From Bradysia coprophila (taxonomy: Eukaryota; Arthropoda; Insecta; Diptera; Sciaridae), in contig NW_023503608.1 of the NCBI RefSeq assembly GCF_014529535.1, positions 10,032,501-10,096,500 of the forward strand: a stretch of 64,000 bases of DNA, in the 5' to 3' direction. Position numbers and translations under genes: made by a program. The notes beneath the pieces are model-generated. The model was not told the origin of the DNA and made no database searches. It saw nothing but the letters and a program-made list of their open reading frames with translations. Shown here piece by piece: positions 24,601 to 35,213 of this stretch; positions within the stretch are counted from its first letter, which is position 1; the number at the start of each line of letters is the position of its first letter.

Positions 24601-27600
24601 GCACCATGGCGCGGCGCCATCATTTCTGTAAGAAAAAGTAACGTCATTATCGAAAAAAATCTGAACAACTTTTGGCAATGCCGTTTTTTTATCATATAGG
24701 GTGGCGCACCATGCAGTTTAGCAACAGTTTCACTGCTGCATGACATGACGCGTACAGAAACTTAAGTATAATGACAGCGTTCTGACTTAAACAACCTTTC
24801 ATGCGTTTTGTCACTTCAGACATAAGATTATGCACCTTTTGCCAAATTTGTTATCGTGACGTGTAGGCATTGCTGGTCGAGCCGAAGGCGAGAACCGTAA
24901 TGACCACAAATCAAGATAACAATTTTGGCAAGAGGTACATACACTTTTTTGTCTGCCGAGAACATTATATACCGAGATAAGCAAAAATGCTCTAGAGGGA
25001 TAAGTGGGAAATTATTGTTCTAAGCAGATGAATGAAATTATTAAGAGCGTAAATAAGTATCAAAGAAATGATAACAGATGGAACTGCGCTGTCTGTTATG
25101 GTTTCTCTGATAAATATGCACTGATTCAATATTATAGTCGAACGTATATCGAACACGTTTATTGAAATAATTGTACATTAAAAGACGGGACTCAGACATA
25201 CTGTCTAAAGTTGTAATTGTACTAGATTAAATTATTGAGTGTGCTGGACGTTCAAAGTCGTCTTAGCTCTCCTACTTCTTTTCATCTAAGCATATTCGAT
25301 ATTATGTAAAATCTGTTACTTCATATGTTCTAACATACGTTTCGCTATAAGAGACTTTTAGACAGCTTTCGATTTTTTTTGTCCGTCCTTTTTGGTAACA
25401 GATGAGTATCAATTTTTTTAAAAGTCCGATTGTTCTCCAAGATAGCAAAAGGATTTCATTTCCATTCGATTATTATTAAAAGGTAAATTCCACATGATTT
25501 ACCACATTTTGACTAACATTATGTTTGCATGAATATCTATAAAATTGTCAGTTCTTATGTTTCTCTATTTCTCTCCCTGTAACTTAGCCCAAAGTCAAAT
25601 TTCCTGGTATTCATCTTAGCCTAAAAAATACCACGTTCGTTATAAATTTATTTCCGTCCATTTTCGTTATTCAGTTTGACGACCTTAATTTGATAATTTC
25701 ATATTAATTGTTAGCTTAAATGAAACGAACTTTTTAAGAAAAACCTTTTAATAACTTTAAGTAATATCCCTCGTTCCCGAAAACTCATGAAAAAAGTATC
25801 AGAGAAATTAAAAATTCCGATTTTCATCAATTATGAAACACCTTTCTGGATCTCTCATTCCACCAACCCATATTGGGGATACCTCAAGCCCTATATCGTA
25901 GCGCAAAAGCAACGTTTTCAATATTTAATTAGGGTTTTTCGGTCTCCATCATTGAAAATATAAACAAAAAAATTTATTTTGTAAACATTTTTTTTGTGTA
26001 TTTCATATTTTTCATTGTAATTCGCAGATATATACCGGATCATGTTGAGTGATAAAAAATATGGACTTTCTGTTAGTATAATGGCAACTCGTGTAATGCC
26101 GTCATTGCTGCCACAAACTGTCAATCCATCATTGAATTTGGAACAGTTTACAATATTGCTGGAGGTAATTTCGACGAATTTTATGGTGGTTCATTTTCGA
26201 ACAAAAAATTTATTACTCATGAGATTTTCGTACAGTTTGTTCATTTCATTTTTACACAGTTTCTAAAGATTGTCGATATGTCAGAGTTTTAAATGTGCCC
26301 AGTCAATTAAGTTCTTCCCAAATTGCGCAATATTTGAATTCGCGATAGAAATTTTAAATTTTGCGCCAAAAATTCATAATTTGGGAAGAACTTAATTGAC
26401 CGGGTACATTTAAAACTCTGACATATCTAAAACTGTGTAAAAATGACATGAACAAACTGTAGCTCTACAATGTTTGCTCAATACTTCATTTGAGTCTTAT
26501 CAAAACGTAGTGTGTTGTTTAGCCAAACCAAGCCAAATACATCGAACGTTTTATATAAGGAATGATGGACTGTTGAGTACAACGAACTAAGATTCCACGG
26601 GCTTACACATGTGAATATTATATGATTCATTCGATGGGCAGATATTTACCGCTGGAAAAGGATTTTCAACAAACGATCCTCTGAGGATTTTCCTATCGTT
26701 TTCCAAGGATTTTTTCTTTTTTTCTGATTTTCTTGAGCCTTCTAAAGAATTTTATATAAGATCACAGATTTTCTTGAGGATTTTCTTTAGTCAAATTTAG
26801 GATTTTCTTTGGACTAACAAAGGATTCAAAGGAACCAAACAAATGAAAATGATACCAGATATCGTAGCCGCCGGCGGTAGTAACGACATCTGGTATAATT
26901 TCTGAGGTTACTAGACGGAAAAGTTTTTTTTTCTTAATTGAGCCACCCTATTTTCTATGTATTATGAAGTTTTAACATTTTTCACACTTTGGTCAATTAA
27001 GTACACATCACGCACTTCCCATATTCATGTCACGCAGATATTAATGTGACTTTATCACAGTCGCTAGTCAAATTCAATTTTGTTTGTTCCGATGGGTGAT
27101 GTCATTACATTGTCAATCATTTCCAGGTTCTACAGGAAATGTTGGATCACATCGATCGACAACAACGCAATAAACTAAAATTGGACAATCTATCGATACC
27201 TTCGCCGGAAAGACATCGCCCGTTACGTCATCAATTTTCATCGGACAATATGCATGTGCCGCCATTCAATATACCCAACTTACGTATCGACCAACGAAAA
27301 ACTTCCAGTGCCGAAGACATGGCACGTAAGAACTCAACAGGTAAATTGCAAATTTATTTTTCAGACATTAAATGCGACACAAATTTACAATTTAATTTCT
27401 GTCTGGGAGTTTTCGAAATTTGTTATTATTTCGGGGGTATTTAAGTTTAAATCAGCCTTCTCTCGGCGTATTTTCAAATCAAAAGATATTCGCTTTCTTG
27501 CATCCCACGCGTGTCATTGAAATGGAAACTCTGAACTGAGTTAATTTGGGTTTATAGCGTTCCAAATTTAGATGCTTTAGGATGGAGAATTTTAAATCAG

Positions 27601-30600
27601 ACGACGAGATGTGAAGATAACAAATTTGTTACAAAGTTGAAAGGAATGTGTATGGATATAGAATGTAATCTTGTGAAATTTACGTTTTGTCAATTATACA
27701 AGCTAGAACGAGTACGTGTTGCAGGAACGTACCAAATGCTGCAAGGTGTTAATGCGAACCATTCTTGGTTTCATTTCTTGGTTTTACATAAATAGCTGTG
27801 TGGGTGAAAGTTACTTTTTTCGGGATTACGTAATATATTTACGTCAAGCGCCTACCTGTCGCTTACACGTTGTTTGAACGTAAAATGCGTGCGTTTTCTA
27901 AAACATTTCTACAATTGCGTGAAATTGTACGTCATCAGAAAACAATATCAATACAAGCGTTGACGCACTTTGTGGACTAAATATTTTCTATGGACTGAAT
28001 CGTTTATGAGACTATATGAAGAACTGCGTCACGTGTCGATCTGTGCCGAAACAACGTATATATTTGCGACACGATCTGTTTTAAATATAAGCGATATAGG
28101 TACAAAGGATTTACAGCTTTAGAGCTTGCTTAATGAATGTTAAAAATGTTTCGTCCTAAAGTGGACTCACGTTTTCGTTTTTGTATCAACTATTGTGTAG
28201 ACTATTATATTGAGAATGGATCATGTGCTGAACGTTATATAATAATAGAGAATCCAGATCGTTAAAAACAACCTAAAAATCGATTGCTGCTTTAAAGATA
28301 AATTTTTATCTGTTAATTTTATTTGAAATTTGAACTTTTAATGAACAGTTTCGACATCATAGTCTTTGTGATGCATGCCAAACCATTAAACGAAACAATA
28401 GTCGATACACATCGGTTCAAAACGAAATTTAAAATAAATAACCATTTCTGCCGCAAATCCTAAACCGCACAATACCAATACGACCTACGACCTAAACGCG
28501 TATACTTGAAATAAAAATAAATATACGACCTCGCCTACACATATAGTCAGAATAGTACAATGTTATAACACAGGAAACATTATTCGTTCGATGAAATCGA
28601 TTAACCCATCAAACTGTAGTTACTATTTCTGTATTCATTTGGGATGATAGAGTGATATTTCAATTCGAAATGCATGTGGCAATATATGAATTTACATTTA
28701 TATAACCAGCGAAGCATTTTATTTTCCACTTCATCCATGCGTTCCAACAACCAACGTTGTCTAACACCCCATATGCATTTTCACAATCCAGGTTCGGGTG
28801 TGTTGGGTGGCTGGTGGTTCGGTGGTTCACCATCGTCACCGGATCGAAATTTTCTACGAGTGGCAAATGCATTTCCTAATCGTCGATTGTCTGACAACAC
28901 ATTGATGACACCGAAAATTCGCATAGCACCATCTTGTGCATCGTCGCCCGGAGGAACGCCTGGCAGTGGTTTGCCAATACGACGACATTCAAGTATTGGG
29001 CCACAAGAACGACGCGGCTCAACAATTAATTTATCACCGCCAACGGTAAGTTGAAATGTACTTTTTTTTCAGTGGTATTGAATATACCGTCGCTTTGATC
29101 TAATTATTCAGGAAATAGGTTAGAAGACGTGGATAGCTAAAATTTACTATAATGGAACAATTAAAAGAATTTTTTTTTAGAGTTTTCTTTTCGAGAGTTT
29201 TCTTTTAATCTTTTCAAATAAAATTTATTTTATTGAGCGCAACGATCTGTACAATTTAGATATTTCAAAGTAGTTCCTAGTTCAAAGGAAATTTATTCGT
29301 TCCTTAAGTAAATGTTTTCATTTTTATAATTTAAGTTGTGGTGTTCAGAGTAATACTCCATGTAATCCGGTTTTTTATACTGAAACATCGTTAAGTTGTG
29401 CACATTTTATGCAACGAGAATAAATCACACAACATACAAACGTGCAAAGTCGTGCAATTGACGTCGATTATATTTTAATGAGGAATGTATTCAGCTCGTA
29501 TTTTATTCCATTTATTTTAAAAGCGCAAAGGTAAATAATGAAATTTTCCCTAATCTGACCTGAAAATACCAGAATTTTGAGCTGAAATTGAATCAATTTA
29601 TCTGGAACATGAGAATAGTAATCACTTCGAACCTGACCTGATAGCTGACAGTTTATCTAAAAATGTCTGACTACCTCTGAATCTTCCAGGTCCAGATCAA
29701 ACATCAAAAAGCTTTCGTCATCGAATGATGACAGTCTTTACAGTACTTTGTCAAACGTTCCTCTACGAATAGATTGCTAATGTACTTCATCAAAGTTCGA
29801 TTAGCTTTCTCTTTCTCATTTTTTAAATTACGAATTTAAATTCAAGGAAAATATTTTTCGAGATACAAAGATACTTTTTAAATTCGAGCTGTTCGTTTCA
29901 TATTTCAAACTATTCTATTTATTAAGAATTACTAAAGAGTCTACGAACTACCATGGTAGAATCAAATTGAAAAGTATTTCCATTGTAATTTGAACTGCAA
30001 AATAAGCTACTTGTGATAATCATTAAAGTGTATAATAAAATACCTTGCGGGCGGAAAATTAGTGGAAGAAAAAGCACAAACTTATGCCTCAGTTTTAAAG
30101 TTTGTGGTTGGTAACAAATTGAATTGATGAACTTAGTTTTCCCCTGCAATTTTACAGTTTTGTTACCAATTAAATGTGAAAGCGAATCGATCCAATATTT
30201 AACTGGGTAATCAAGTTTACGGTGTAAATTTTCTTTTTTTTCTCCAACACTGTCACCGAATTGGATTACATGGATGTTATTTTCGTGAACAACACAATAA
30301 ACAGAAAAGTAGTGCTGGTAACAAAAAAAAAGCGGTGATCACTTATAAGAATTTCATACGCAAAATAAACGCATCTCATTTTAAACAACGATGTATAGCA
30401 TAAACAAACAAACACCCATACTTCCTACAAAGATTTTTTTTTTTAAATTTTATTTGTACAAATGAGGAAAGACAAATTTGTGCTGAGATTGTAGTACAGA
30501 TAGAGGCATTGAAATTTCAGCAAGAATTTGCTTCAGCTGTTTTTCAGGTGATCCAAACTTACAATCAAAACTCTTTATACGTATATATACGGAATTACCA

Positions 30601-33600
30601 CAACCACGCGCCTGCGTATATCAGCTTCAACCGCACACACGTATAAACAGTGTTGATTGGATGTGTGAATCAGCATTCATGCTGAAATTTCACTGCCTCT
30701 GACTGTAGTGGAAGGCTCGGTTCTGATTTGTCATTCTTTATCGTTAGTGCCGATTTGATATAAAAAGAAACTGCACTGGATCTTAAAAGCTTTTAGACTT
30801 GCAACAGATTAAAATTGAAACATTGATTGAACCGAATTATAAACAGAAGAGAAACAAGAAAAAAAACGAAATTAAAATTTTACAAAAACATGTACATAAT
30901 TTAGGGATATGGCTTCAGTGCTCGTGGAGGCTCTGGATCGAGTCTTTCAGTGCCTTCGTCATCCGCCTACGTAGTAAGTCACGCATAAAAGACCTCACAT
31001 TTTGTGCTATTTTCTATAAATTTATATAAGTTTGGAAAGCGCCTTTATACCCAAAAGCAATCACGAAAAATTGTGTGTGACATGCATTTTATACAAAGTG
31101 GATATGTTTGGAGCAACTTTTGAATGCATTTTGTCTTGTGGCAACCAACACTAATTTATTGACTTTACATAATTTTATATAACATTGTGGCCGTCCATCC
31201 AGTGCTGTCCTATATACCATAAAAACATTCAGTGTTGTACATAATGAAAACAAAACAAAACAAAAATATTTTTTATATAAAAACCATTTTCATCTTGCAT
31301 ATTCACAGTGCATTGCAAACATGGCGATAATCAAAATTAAAGCCGCATCATTACGCATAATAAAACCATAAATATTGGATGACTGTTGTTGAACTTGTTG
31401 TTATACTTTTCTGTTGGATTTTTAATTTTTTGAATTTTATTTTCTTTATTTTTTTGTGTAAATAAAATTGAAACATTTATGATTGATTATGCTGGTTTAT
31501 TCAATGTCATCCTATATCGTTTGTCGTTGAATTGTGGATTCTTTCACGTGACTGTGCTATTACCCAGGTGAAATATATTACGAGTGTGTTCTTCCTACAA
31601 TATTAATACGAAAATGTGTTGCTGTAACCGTTGAATTATGTGTACGTGTAAAGCTTTAAGCACCACCTATTTTTGCTGGATGGTTATCCTGCTCAACACT
31701 GAAAACTTATTGAAATTTAGCAATTTTTCAACAAAAAAAAATCGGAAAACAAATTTGAAATAAATTGATCTGCCGTCAACGTTGAGAAATATTGGATTGT
31801 CATATTTCCGTTTTAGGATGAATGTTGGTGAATTTAATATTTTCGCAATATTGATTTTTAAAGCGAAAAGTACCTATACACACGACCTTGCTTGTTAGTC
31901 TATTATTTATTTTAACGATTATTTGGAACAAATCAAACTATGTCTTAACACTTTTTTTTGAGTGAGTTCCTTTCAAAGAACGCCCAACATATTTTACATC
32001 AATATCATTTTTCTTGTTTCGTCGCCTTTACCATTTAAAGACTTTGTGTTTCTTGACTTTGGCTTCGGCTTAGATCAACAAAATTCACACGAAAACAGGT
32101 CCACTAATTTTACGTCTCTTCCCTAAATGACTGTTTCGTCATTTATACTCCCAGGAATTATTGGAGTAAATTCACTAAATACTTTTATTTCAACAAATTT
32201 ATTCCAGCTCCTTGCAAGAATAGGCAAGAATCTAAAATTTACCAACAATAAAACGGTCATTCAGTTCGAACATTCATTGACGTTTCTACTGTTGTTGTAT
32301 ACTAGAGAAACTTAAGAAAATCATACTTACAGGAAATATGTAACACCAAAAAAACCCGAATGAATCAAAATTGATTGCATCTTTTATTTCAAGTTTATTT
32401 ATCCGTTAAAGTAAATATATGTTTCAAGAAGTCGTCATTGCATAAACATTTATAGAAATTTCAGAGGTATATAATACAAAGTTAGATAACATTTTATATA
32501 CTTCTGTCACGTGTATTAATAGTAGATTATGCAACTCTGTCCACTTGTTTATTTAGACACTTGGGGAGTTATGGCATGAGCCAAAGGCGAATGTTATAAC
32601 CCCAAGTGTCTAAATGAACATGTGGACGAAGGTGCATACGCTATTTTATCTACCGACGGCGAAATAATAGCACCTTTTCACTGCTATTATTTCACCTAGG
32701 TAGATAAACGTAATAAGTTCATCGTTCATTGTTCGAATTTTCAATTGAATTATAGAATCAACGACGAATCTTCAATAAAATCATTTCATTTTTGTTGACC
32801 TAATCAAAAAAAAAATTTTCATTTCATATACGATATCTTCACATGGAAAGTATTTCTGGAACCAAAGAATAAATGTAAATCCTAGACATAATAACGATTA
32901 ATTGTTCACTTTTTCATTAATCGAAAATAAATTTTGTGTCTCGTTAATGCGTAATATAATGCAATTGATGTTTTAATCATTTTGTTTCCACTTTCCTTCA
33001 TTTTAACTTACCTTAAATTCCTTAAACCTCTGATTATGTATGTTGACTTATAGAGTAAAGTGTTTTGTCTAATTGTAGTGCCCATTAATAACACTTACTT
33101 ATAATCACTGACGATCGATACTTTATTATATCAATCAATCAATCATCTGAAATCATTAAATCCATTTGAACAAACTGCTTTTCTACTTCTTTCTCGCAGC
33201 TTGCACGGAGCATGATCGTGAGTACAAATAAGATTCGTGGTTTCATTCAAGATGCATCCATCACTATACGCACAGGCTTTGTTTTGTGTCAAAGTTTGGT
33301 TGATAATAGTGGTCAATATGCGGCTTGGACAATTTTATTTTATTTTTGTATTTTCCCTCATTTCCTATTTTAATTCATGCCAGGTTGTGGGGTCTCGGGG
33401 TCTAGTAATTATTTAAGATGATTAGAATAATTGAAATTAATTCAGAATTGGCAGTCCCTCAACAGTTGGAAGTATATTGAACGGTTTGTCCGAGGGTTTG
33501 TCAGTTGCTATTGACAACGACGACAGGAATATACGATGAGCACTGGCAAGTGTTCTCTTTTATAACGAAAAGTATAGTTAAACAAAAGAAGTGAAACATT

Positions 33601-35213
33601 TGGAAGACATGCAGCCATATTTCGAAATTTCGAAAAAGTATTGTTGAAAGGCTTTTGAGATATTTCTATCCTAAGAATTTATCATTTTTCACACACTTCT
33701 GTCCGATCATACCAGAAATGTTCCGGAAAACGGATTGCCCTAACTTCAAAGAAAAAAAACTGTTGGTAGTACGTCTACCATGGACACGTGGACAGTCCAT
33801 GTAAATTTCAATCTTTTACTAAGAAGAAGCTCATTACCAAAAAATCATTACATCTGTTGATTTTTCGTACCTATATTAGTGGTAACATTATGAATGGACA
33901 TATAGATGGTTTGTACAAAATCTTCTACTTAATTAGTTTGAACAAATGTTCCGTTATCACAACTCGTCTCTTTTTCTTGTCGTCATTGACTTAGAAAAAG
34001 GTTATTAACGATTTAGAAAGTGTTTGCGAAAAACCAGATCTAGAGCCACAGCCAACAGTATTGTACATTAAAGTTTGCATTCCTGATCTCTCGCCTGTCT
34101 TCATAACATGATGGGTCCGAGACAAGTATTTAGTATGAAATACGGAATCGGTTGATTTCATATAAGTTAAAAATAAAGTTTAAAGCCTGTTTAATTTGAT
34201 ACACCAAAATTACCAACATCATTGACTAATCGAAAAACTGATTGTTGATTGTCTAGCTTATCCTAAAAAAGTTATAGATAAAAGAGCGGATTTGTCCTTC
34301 CGAGAATTTTTTTTCAGTAATTCTTTTAAATAAACGAAATAAAAGAAAAATTAGAAAAGAAAATGCCAAGACATGAAAATAGAACAAAGTGGGGCTAAAA
34401 AGAAAAATAATTTGCACAGACTTAGAACATCACAAAACCATTATTTATGCAGAGGGTATTTTTTTACGGAATTTTCTGTGATATTCGTATGTTTAAATAT
34501 TCAACGGATCCCAACGAAAAAAAAAGTGTAGAATAATTATTGTAACTTGAAATTTCATTAGCCGAACTTCACATAAACTCACTTATTCGTAGGTAAGGTA
34601 GATAATTTTGTAGATTTATTTTATTTGAAGCTGCAACCAGCACCATAAAACTTTTAGAAATTTCCATTTCATGCTACTAAAACCATTACATTACACCTCT
34701 CAAACCCCCTAGTATTCTAGTCAACGCATCATTTTTGTTTTTCCATTTCATTTTGATTTCGTTAAAATGTTTTTCTTTTCGTTTGTTTAATGGATGTTCG
34801 TTATTGTTTCACACCATCATCTTAACTTATCTCATAAAAATGTCGAGAAAATGCTTTTTGAATATTAATCGTTTTGAAGTGATTCTTCCCGAGAATTTAC
34901 TGTTTTCCCATCAATGATTTCTTGCATTGAACTTGAACGTTGTTTTTTAAAAAAGAAATGTTTTTTCCCTTCGTTTTAATTTTCATTAAAAAAAATTTAT
35001 TTTAAATCTTGTGCGACCATTCAATACTGAAATACAATTTTCTACTCCACATCGACCATCTAGGGTGGATCAATGCCGAACACATCGAGCAGCGTACCAT
35101 TTCTGTTGTCGTCCAGCATGCAATCGATACGATCACGCCGTCAATCGACCGTTCTGTCGTCTGGTCCGCTTGGCTCCGGCAGTGGTCTGTTGCAGCAACT
35201 CGGTTCCGGCATG
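6695..35213 (+). CDS. SCYL2: SCYL2-like pseudokinase, multi-exon, N-terminus outside or not found
   Basis: SCY1-like protein 2, a catalytically defective kinase that in animals works in clathrin-dependent trafficking between the trans-Golgi network and endosomes. Exons: 6695-6815, 7174-7269, 8003-8148, 9068-9198, 10150-10264, 11375-11520, 11732-11885, 12093-12269, 14768-14840, 26028-26164, 27127-27340, 28792-29045, 30905-30973, (33200-33217), 35064-35213. Every junction is GT-AG and phases match throughout, which is strong support. The first exon reads HYSGHVIHRNVCPSSILV, with HRN where active kinases have HRD. Then come NLDFMAPE, the C-lobe, and HEAT-like helices aligning with human SCYL2 (for example YRNTLREVLPFIPR, MFAAPKSIQATVTILENL). 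The tail is Ser/Gly-rich and low in complexity (GGWWFGGSPSSPD). Residues before the activation region, about 150, are missing at the 5' side. The intron of 11.2 kb hosts a nested gene. The C-terminal exon structure is the least certain part. Confidence 0.9.
8505..8635 (+). mobile_element. Diverged fragment of the MITE family seen at 19003, 58507 and 59303
   Basis: The segment carries the family's 3' part in degenerate form (AAAATGACGTACTACGATAA, then GGCGCATCTACAG and CCACTTGG) and the start motif TATTAGAGTTTTCTCCA. It lacks the central hairpin. It lies in the SCYL2 intron 8149-9067. Confidence 0.5.
12978..13950. mobile_element. Possible non-autonomous DNA transposon, about 970 bp
   Basis: The ends TAGGGTTCCCAGA and TCTGGGAGCTCTA form 13 bp terminal inverted repeats with two mismatches. 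Just inside both ends lie repeated AAAAAGAGTAC motifs in direct orientation. No transposase reading frame is visible; a 136-codon minus-strand frame at 13548-13958 has no recognisable domain. A target duplication could not be identified. The element sits in the SCYL2 intron 12270-14767. The end sequence recalls hAT-type TIRs, but that is weak. Confidence 0.4.
14328..14540. mobile_element. TTAA-flanked MITE (piggyBac-like), 213 bp
   Basis: The ends read TTAACCTGTTACAGACAGC and, in reverse complement, TTAACCTGTTACAGACGGC, giving 19 bp inverted repeats with one mismatch that begin with TTAA, the piggyBac target duplication. Inside is CTGCTATCGACAACGACA. Degenerate relatives with the same internal order (ACGGA-like end, CTATCGA, CAACGACA, then AACAAAAGAAGT) are visible near 9361, 33500, 45470, 49000 and 56800. 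A lone end occurs at 59266-59284. No coding capacity. Confidence 0.65.
15594..16554. mobile_element. Large foldback (palindromic) element, about 960 bp
   Basis: The two halves are inverted copies with arms of about 470 bp meeting near 16070. The ends are CTAGAGGGATTCTTTTGAAA and the inverse TTTCAAAAGAATCCCTCCTAG-like sequence. Each arm also has two tandem copies, period about 165 bp, of a block containing TTGCACTTTTCTTACCAA, CCGTACATGG and TGTGGGGT. Open frames across it on both strands (for example 16072-16608, 15724-16116) mirror each other and arise from the palindrome, not from a gene. It lies in the 11.2 kb SCYL2 intron. Confidence 0.8.
16924..16985 (+). pseudogene. Orphan exon-like fragment resembling a U2AF65 UHM helix
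   Basis: After TTTTTTATAG the sequence reads DDEEVREIKENLDECCEHCH, then IVTFPL and a stop. The residues match the spacing of the U2AF large-subunit homology-motif helix (from memory DDEEYEEI...EDV..EC). The following bases contain a weak donor (ATA|GTAACG). It is on the plus strand in the SCYL2 intron but does not fit SCYL2, whose flanking exons join continuously without it. It could be a retroduplicated scrap, an exon of another nested gene, or chance. Confidence 0.3.
17390..18547 (-). CDS. Nested four-exon gene, zinc-finger protein resembling DUF4729
   Basis: Complete gene on the minus strand inside the SCYL2 intron. Exons: 18547-18168, 18090-17943, 17819-17682, 17557-17390; all introns GT-AG with matching phases. 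The product is 277 residues from MNHCDFC, and the frame stays open upstream to an earlier ATG at 18601. C61, C66, H78 and H83 (C-x4-C-x11-H-x4-H, read as CPISEC ... MRHFLRDH) form a C2H2-type zinc site. The remaining two thirds looks globular and beta-rich (FGVLAYGG, HCTVTAFNVSC, ELEVSILGI). The layout of CPxxxC near a small domain recalls the insect DUF4729 family, whose function is unknown to me. AATAAA on the minus strand lies at 17279-17274. No signal peptide or membrane segment is seen. Confidence 0.8.
19003..19235 (+). mobile_element. MITE copy with internal hairpin (family copy A)
   Basis: It starts near AGAATGATGTTTAGAAAC and ends near GGCCAACCCAGTTGTCCC. The middle forms a strong hairpin: AACCAACTTCATATGGTGAC pairs with the later TGAAGTTGGTTCACATG. 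Similar sequence recurs at 58507-58944 (same strand) and 59303-59540 (inverted), with a degenerate copy at 8505. No coding. Confidence 0.75.
19841..20038 (-). repeat. 3' LTR of the minus-strand element
   Basis: 198 bp, identical by eye to the copy at 21167-21364, with TG...CA ends. On the minus strand it contains AATAAAG, a plausible polyadenylation signal. Confidence 0.9.
20067..20816 (-). CDS. Retrotransposon gag nucleocapsid/retropepsin-like protein
   Basis: 249 residues starting MESGRCVNC. Two CCHC zinc knuckles occur near the N-terminus (CVNCGGKKHRTAEC and CFICNEFGHIAKGC, both C-x2-C-x4-H-x4-C), typical of Ty3/gypsy-type Gag. After a low-complexity linker comes a retropepsin-like domain, with AMLHTGLTKSVI at the place of the active-site loop and DAILGMNFI at the second conserved strand. 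The expected D[ST]G is HTG, so the catalytic aspartate is absent and protease activity is unlikely. The N-terminal matrix/capsid part of Gag and everything after protease are missing. Upstream, a leader of about 330 bp holds a near-duplicate of about 28 bp (20838-20893). Confidence 0.8.
   Translation of the reverse strand: MESGRCVNCGGKKHRTAECPHKEKGARCFICNEFGHIAKGCSRLTNKNIVEKSSADGTRTETSATKCSTEGKFSRSGSQNELPPNNALPVVKVDALHNSLEKTLHVGLQISSCNIRMFHGDTELKAMLHTGLTKSVIKYASIMRLDYRPESIRESRTVRLWGSEIKSPEFITLHMSIERIGYYITFNVVQDNEIPHDAILGMNFIKQVDITISKGKVQISRSVIDNKDDTRDRENENGEWWNDIKKSDI
21147..21164 (-). promoter_or_regulatory. Primer-binding site, tRNA-Pro-like
   Basis: On the minus strand the site reads TGGGGGCTCAACCGGGAT, two bases after the 5' LTR. 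Its complement has the form of a tRNA 3' end: T-stem CCCGG, acceptor TTGAGCC, discriminator C, then CCA. The C discriminator and overall match point to tRNA-Pro, with two mismatches. Confidence 0.75.
21167..21364 (-). repeat. 5' LTR of the minus-strand element
   Basis: 198 bp, identical by eye to 19841-20038. The primer-binding site follows it on the minus strand at 21164-21147. Confidence 0.9.
24831..24951. repeat. Long hairpin with GAGCCGAAGGCGAG apex
   Basis: The arms ATGCACCTTTTGCCAAA...TTGTTATC and GATAACAATTTTGGCAAGAG pair over roughly 50 bp, with GGTCGAGCCGAAGGCGAGAACC at the tip. The apex is shared with hairpins near 5.2-5.6, 32.6 and 38.3 kb, although the arms differ. Confidence 0.7.
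26231..26461. mobile_element. Foldback MITE with TA target duplication, 231 bp
   Basis: The ends TACAGTTTGTTCATTTCAT and ATGAACAAACTGTA are inverted, and pairing continues through TCAGAGTTTTAAATGTGCCC and CCAATTAAGTTCTTCCCAAA-like blocks to the centre near 26347. TA at both ends and CAG termini suit a Tc1/mariner-type origin. It starts 66 bases after the SCYL2 donor at 26165. A degenerate relative lies at about 40055-40225. Confidence 0.75.
30495..30707. mobile_element. MITE with CAGWYAGAGGCA inverted ends, TA flanks
   Basis: The left end TACAGATAGAGGCATTGAAA and right end (reverse complement TACAGTCAGAGGCAGTGAAA) form terminal inverted repeats of about 27 bp. A second copy is at 45027-45210. 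It has no coding frame and lies in the SCYL2 intron before the exon at 30905. Confidence 0.75.
32529..32712. repeat. Two adjacent hairpins
   Basis: The first (32529-32637) has arms CCACTTGTTTATTTAGACAC / GTGTCTAAATGAACATGTGG and apex GAGCCAAAGGCGA, related to the shared CTTCG-type apex. The second (about 32645-32708) pairs TTATCTACC...GAAATAATAGCA with TGCTATTATTTC...GGTAGATAA. Its stem recurs at 52465-52535. Confidence 0.65.
33200..33217 (+). CDS. SCYL2: Candidate 18-nt microexon of SCYL2 (LARSMI)
   Basis: The 18 bases sit between a strong acceptor (TTTCTCGCAG) and a strong donor (GTGAGTA). They are phase 0 on both sides, as are the flanking exons ending at 30973 and starting at 35064. They encode LARSMI. 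Inclusion or skipping both keep the frame, so this could be an alternative microexon. Support is only splice-site quality and phase. Confidence 0.35.
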
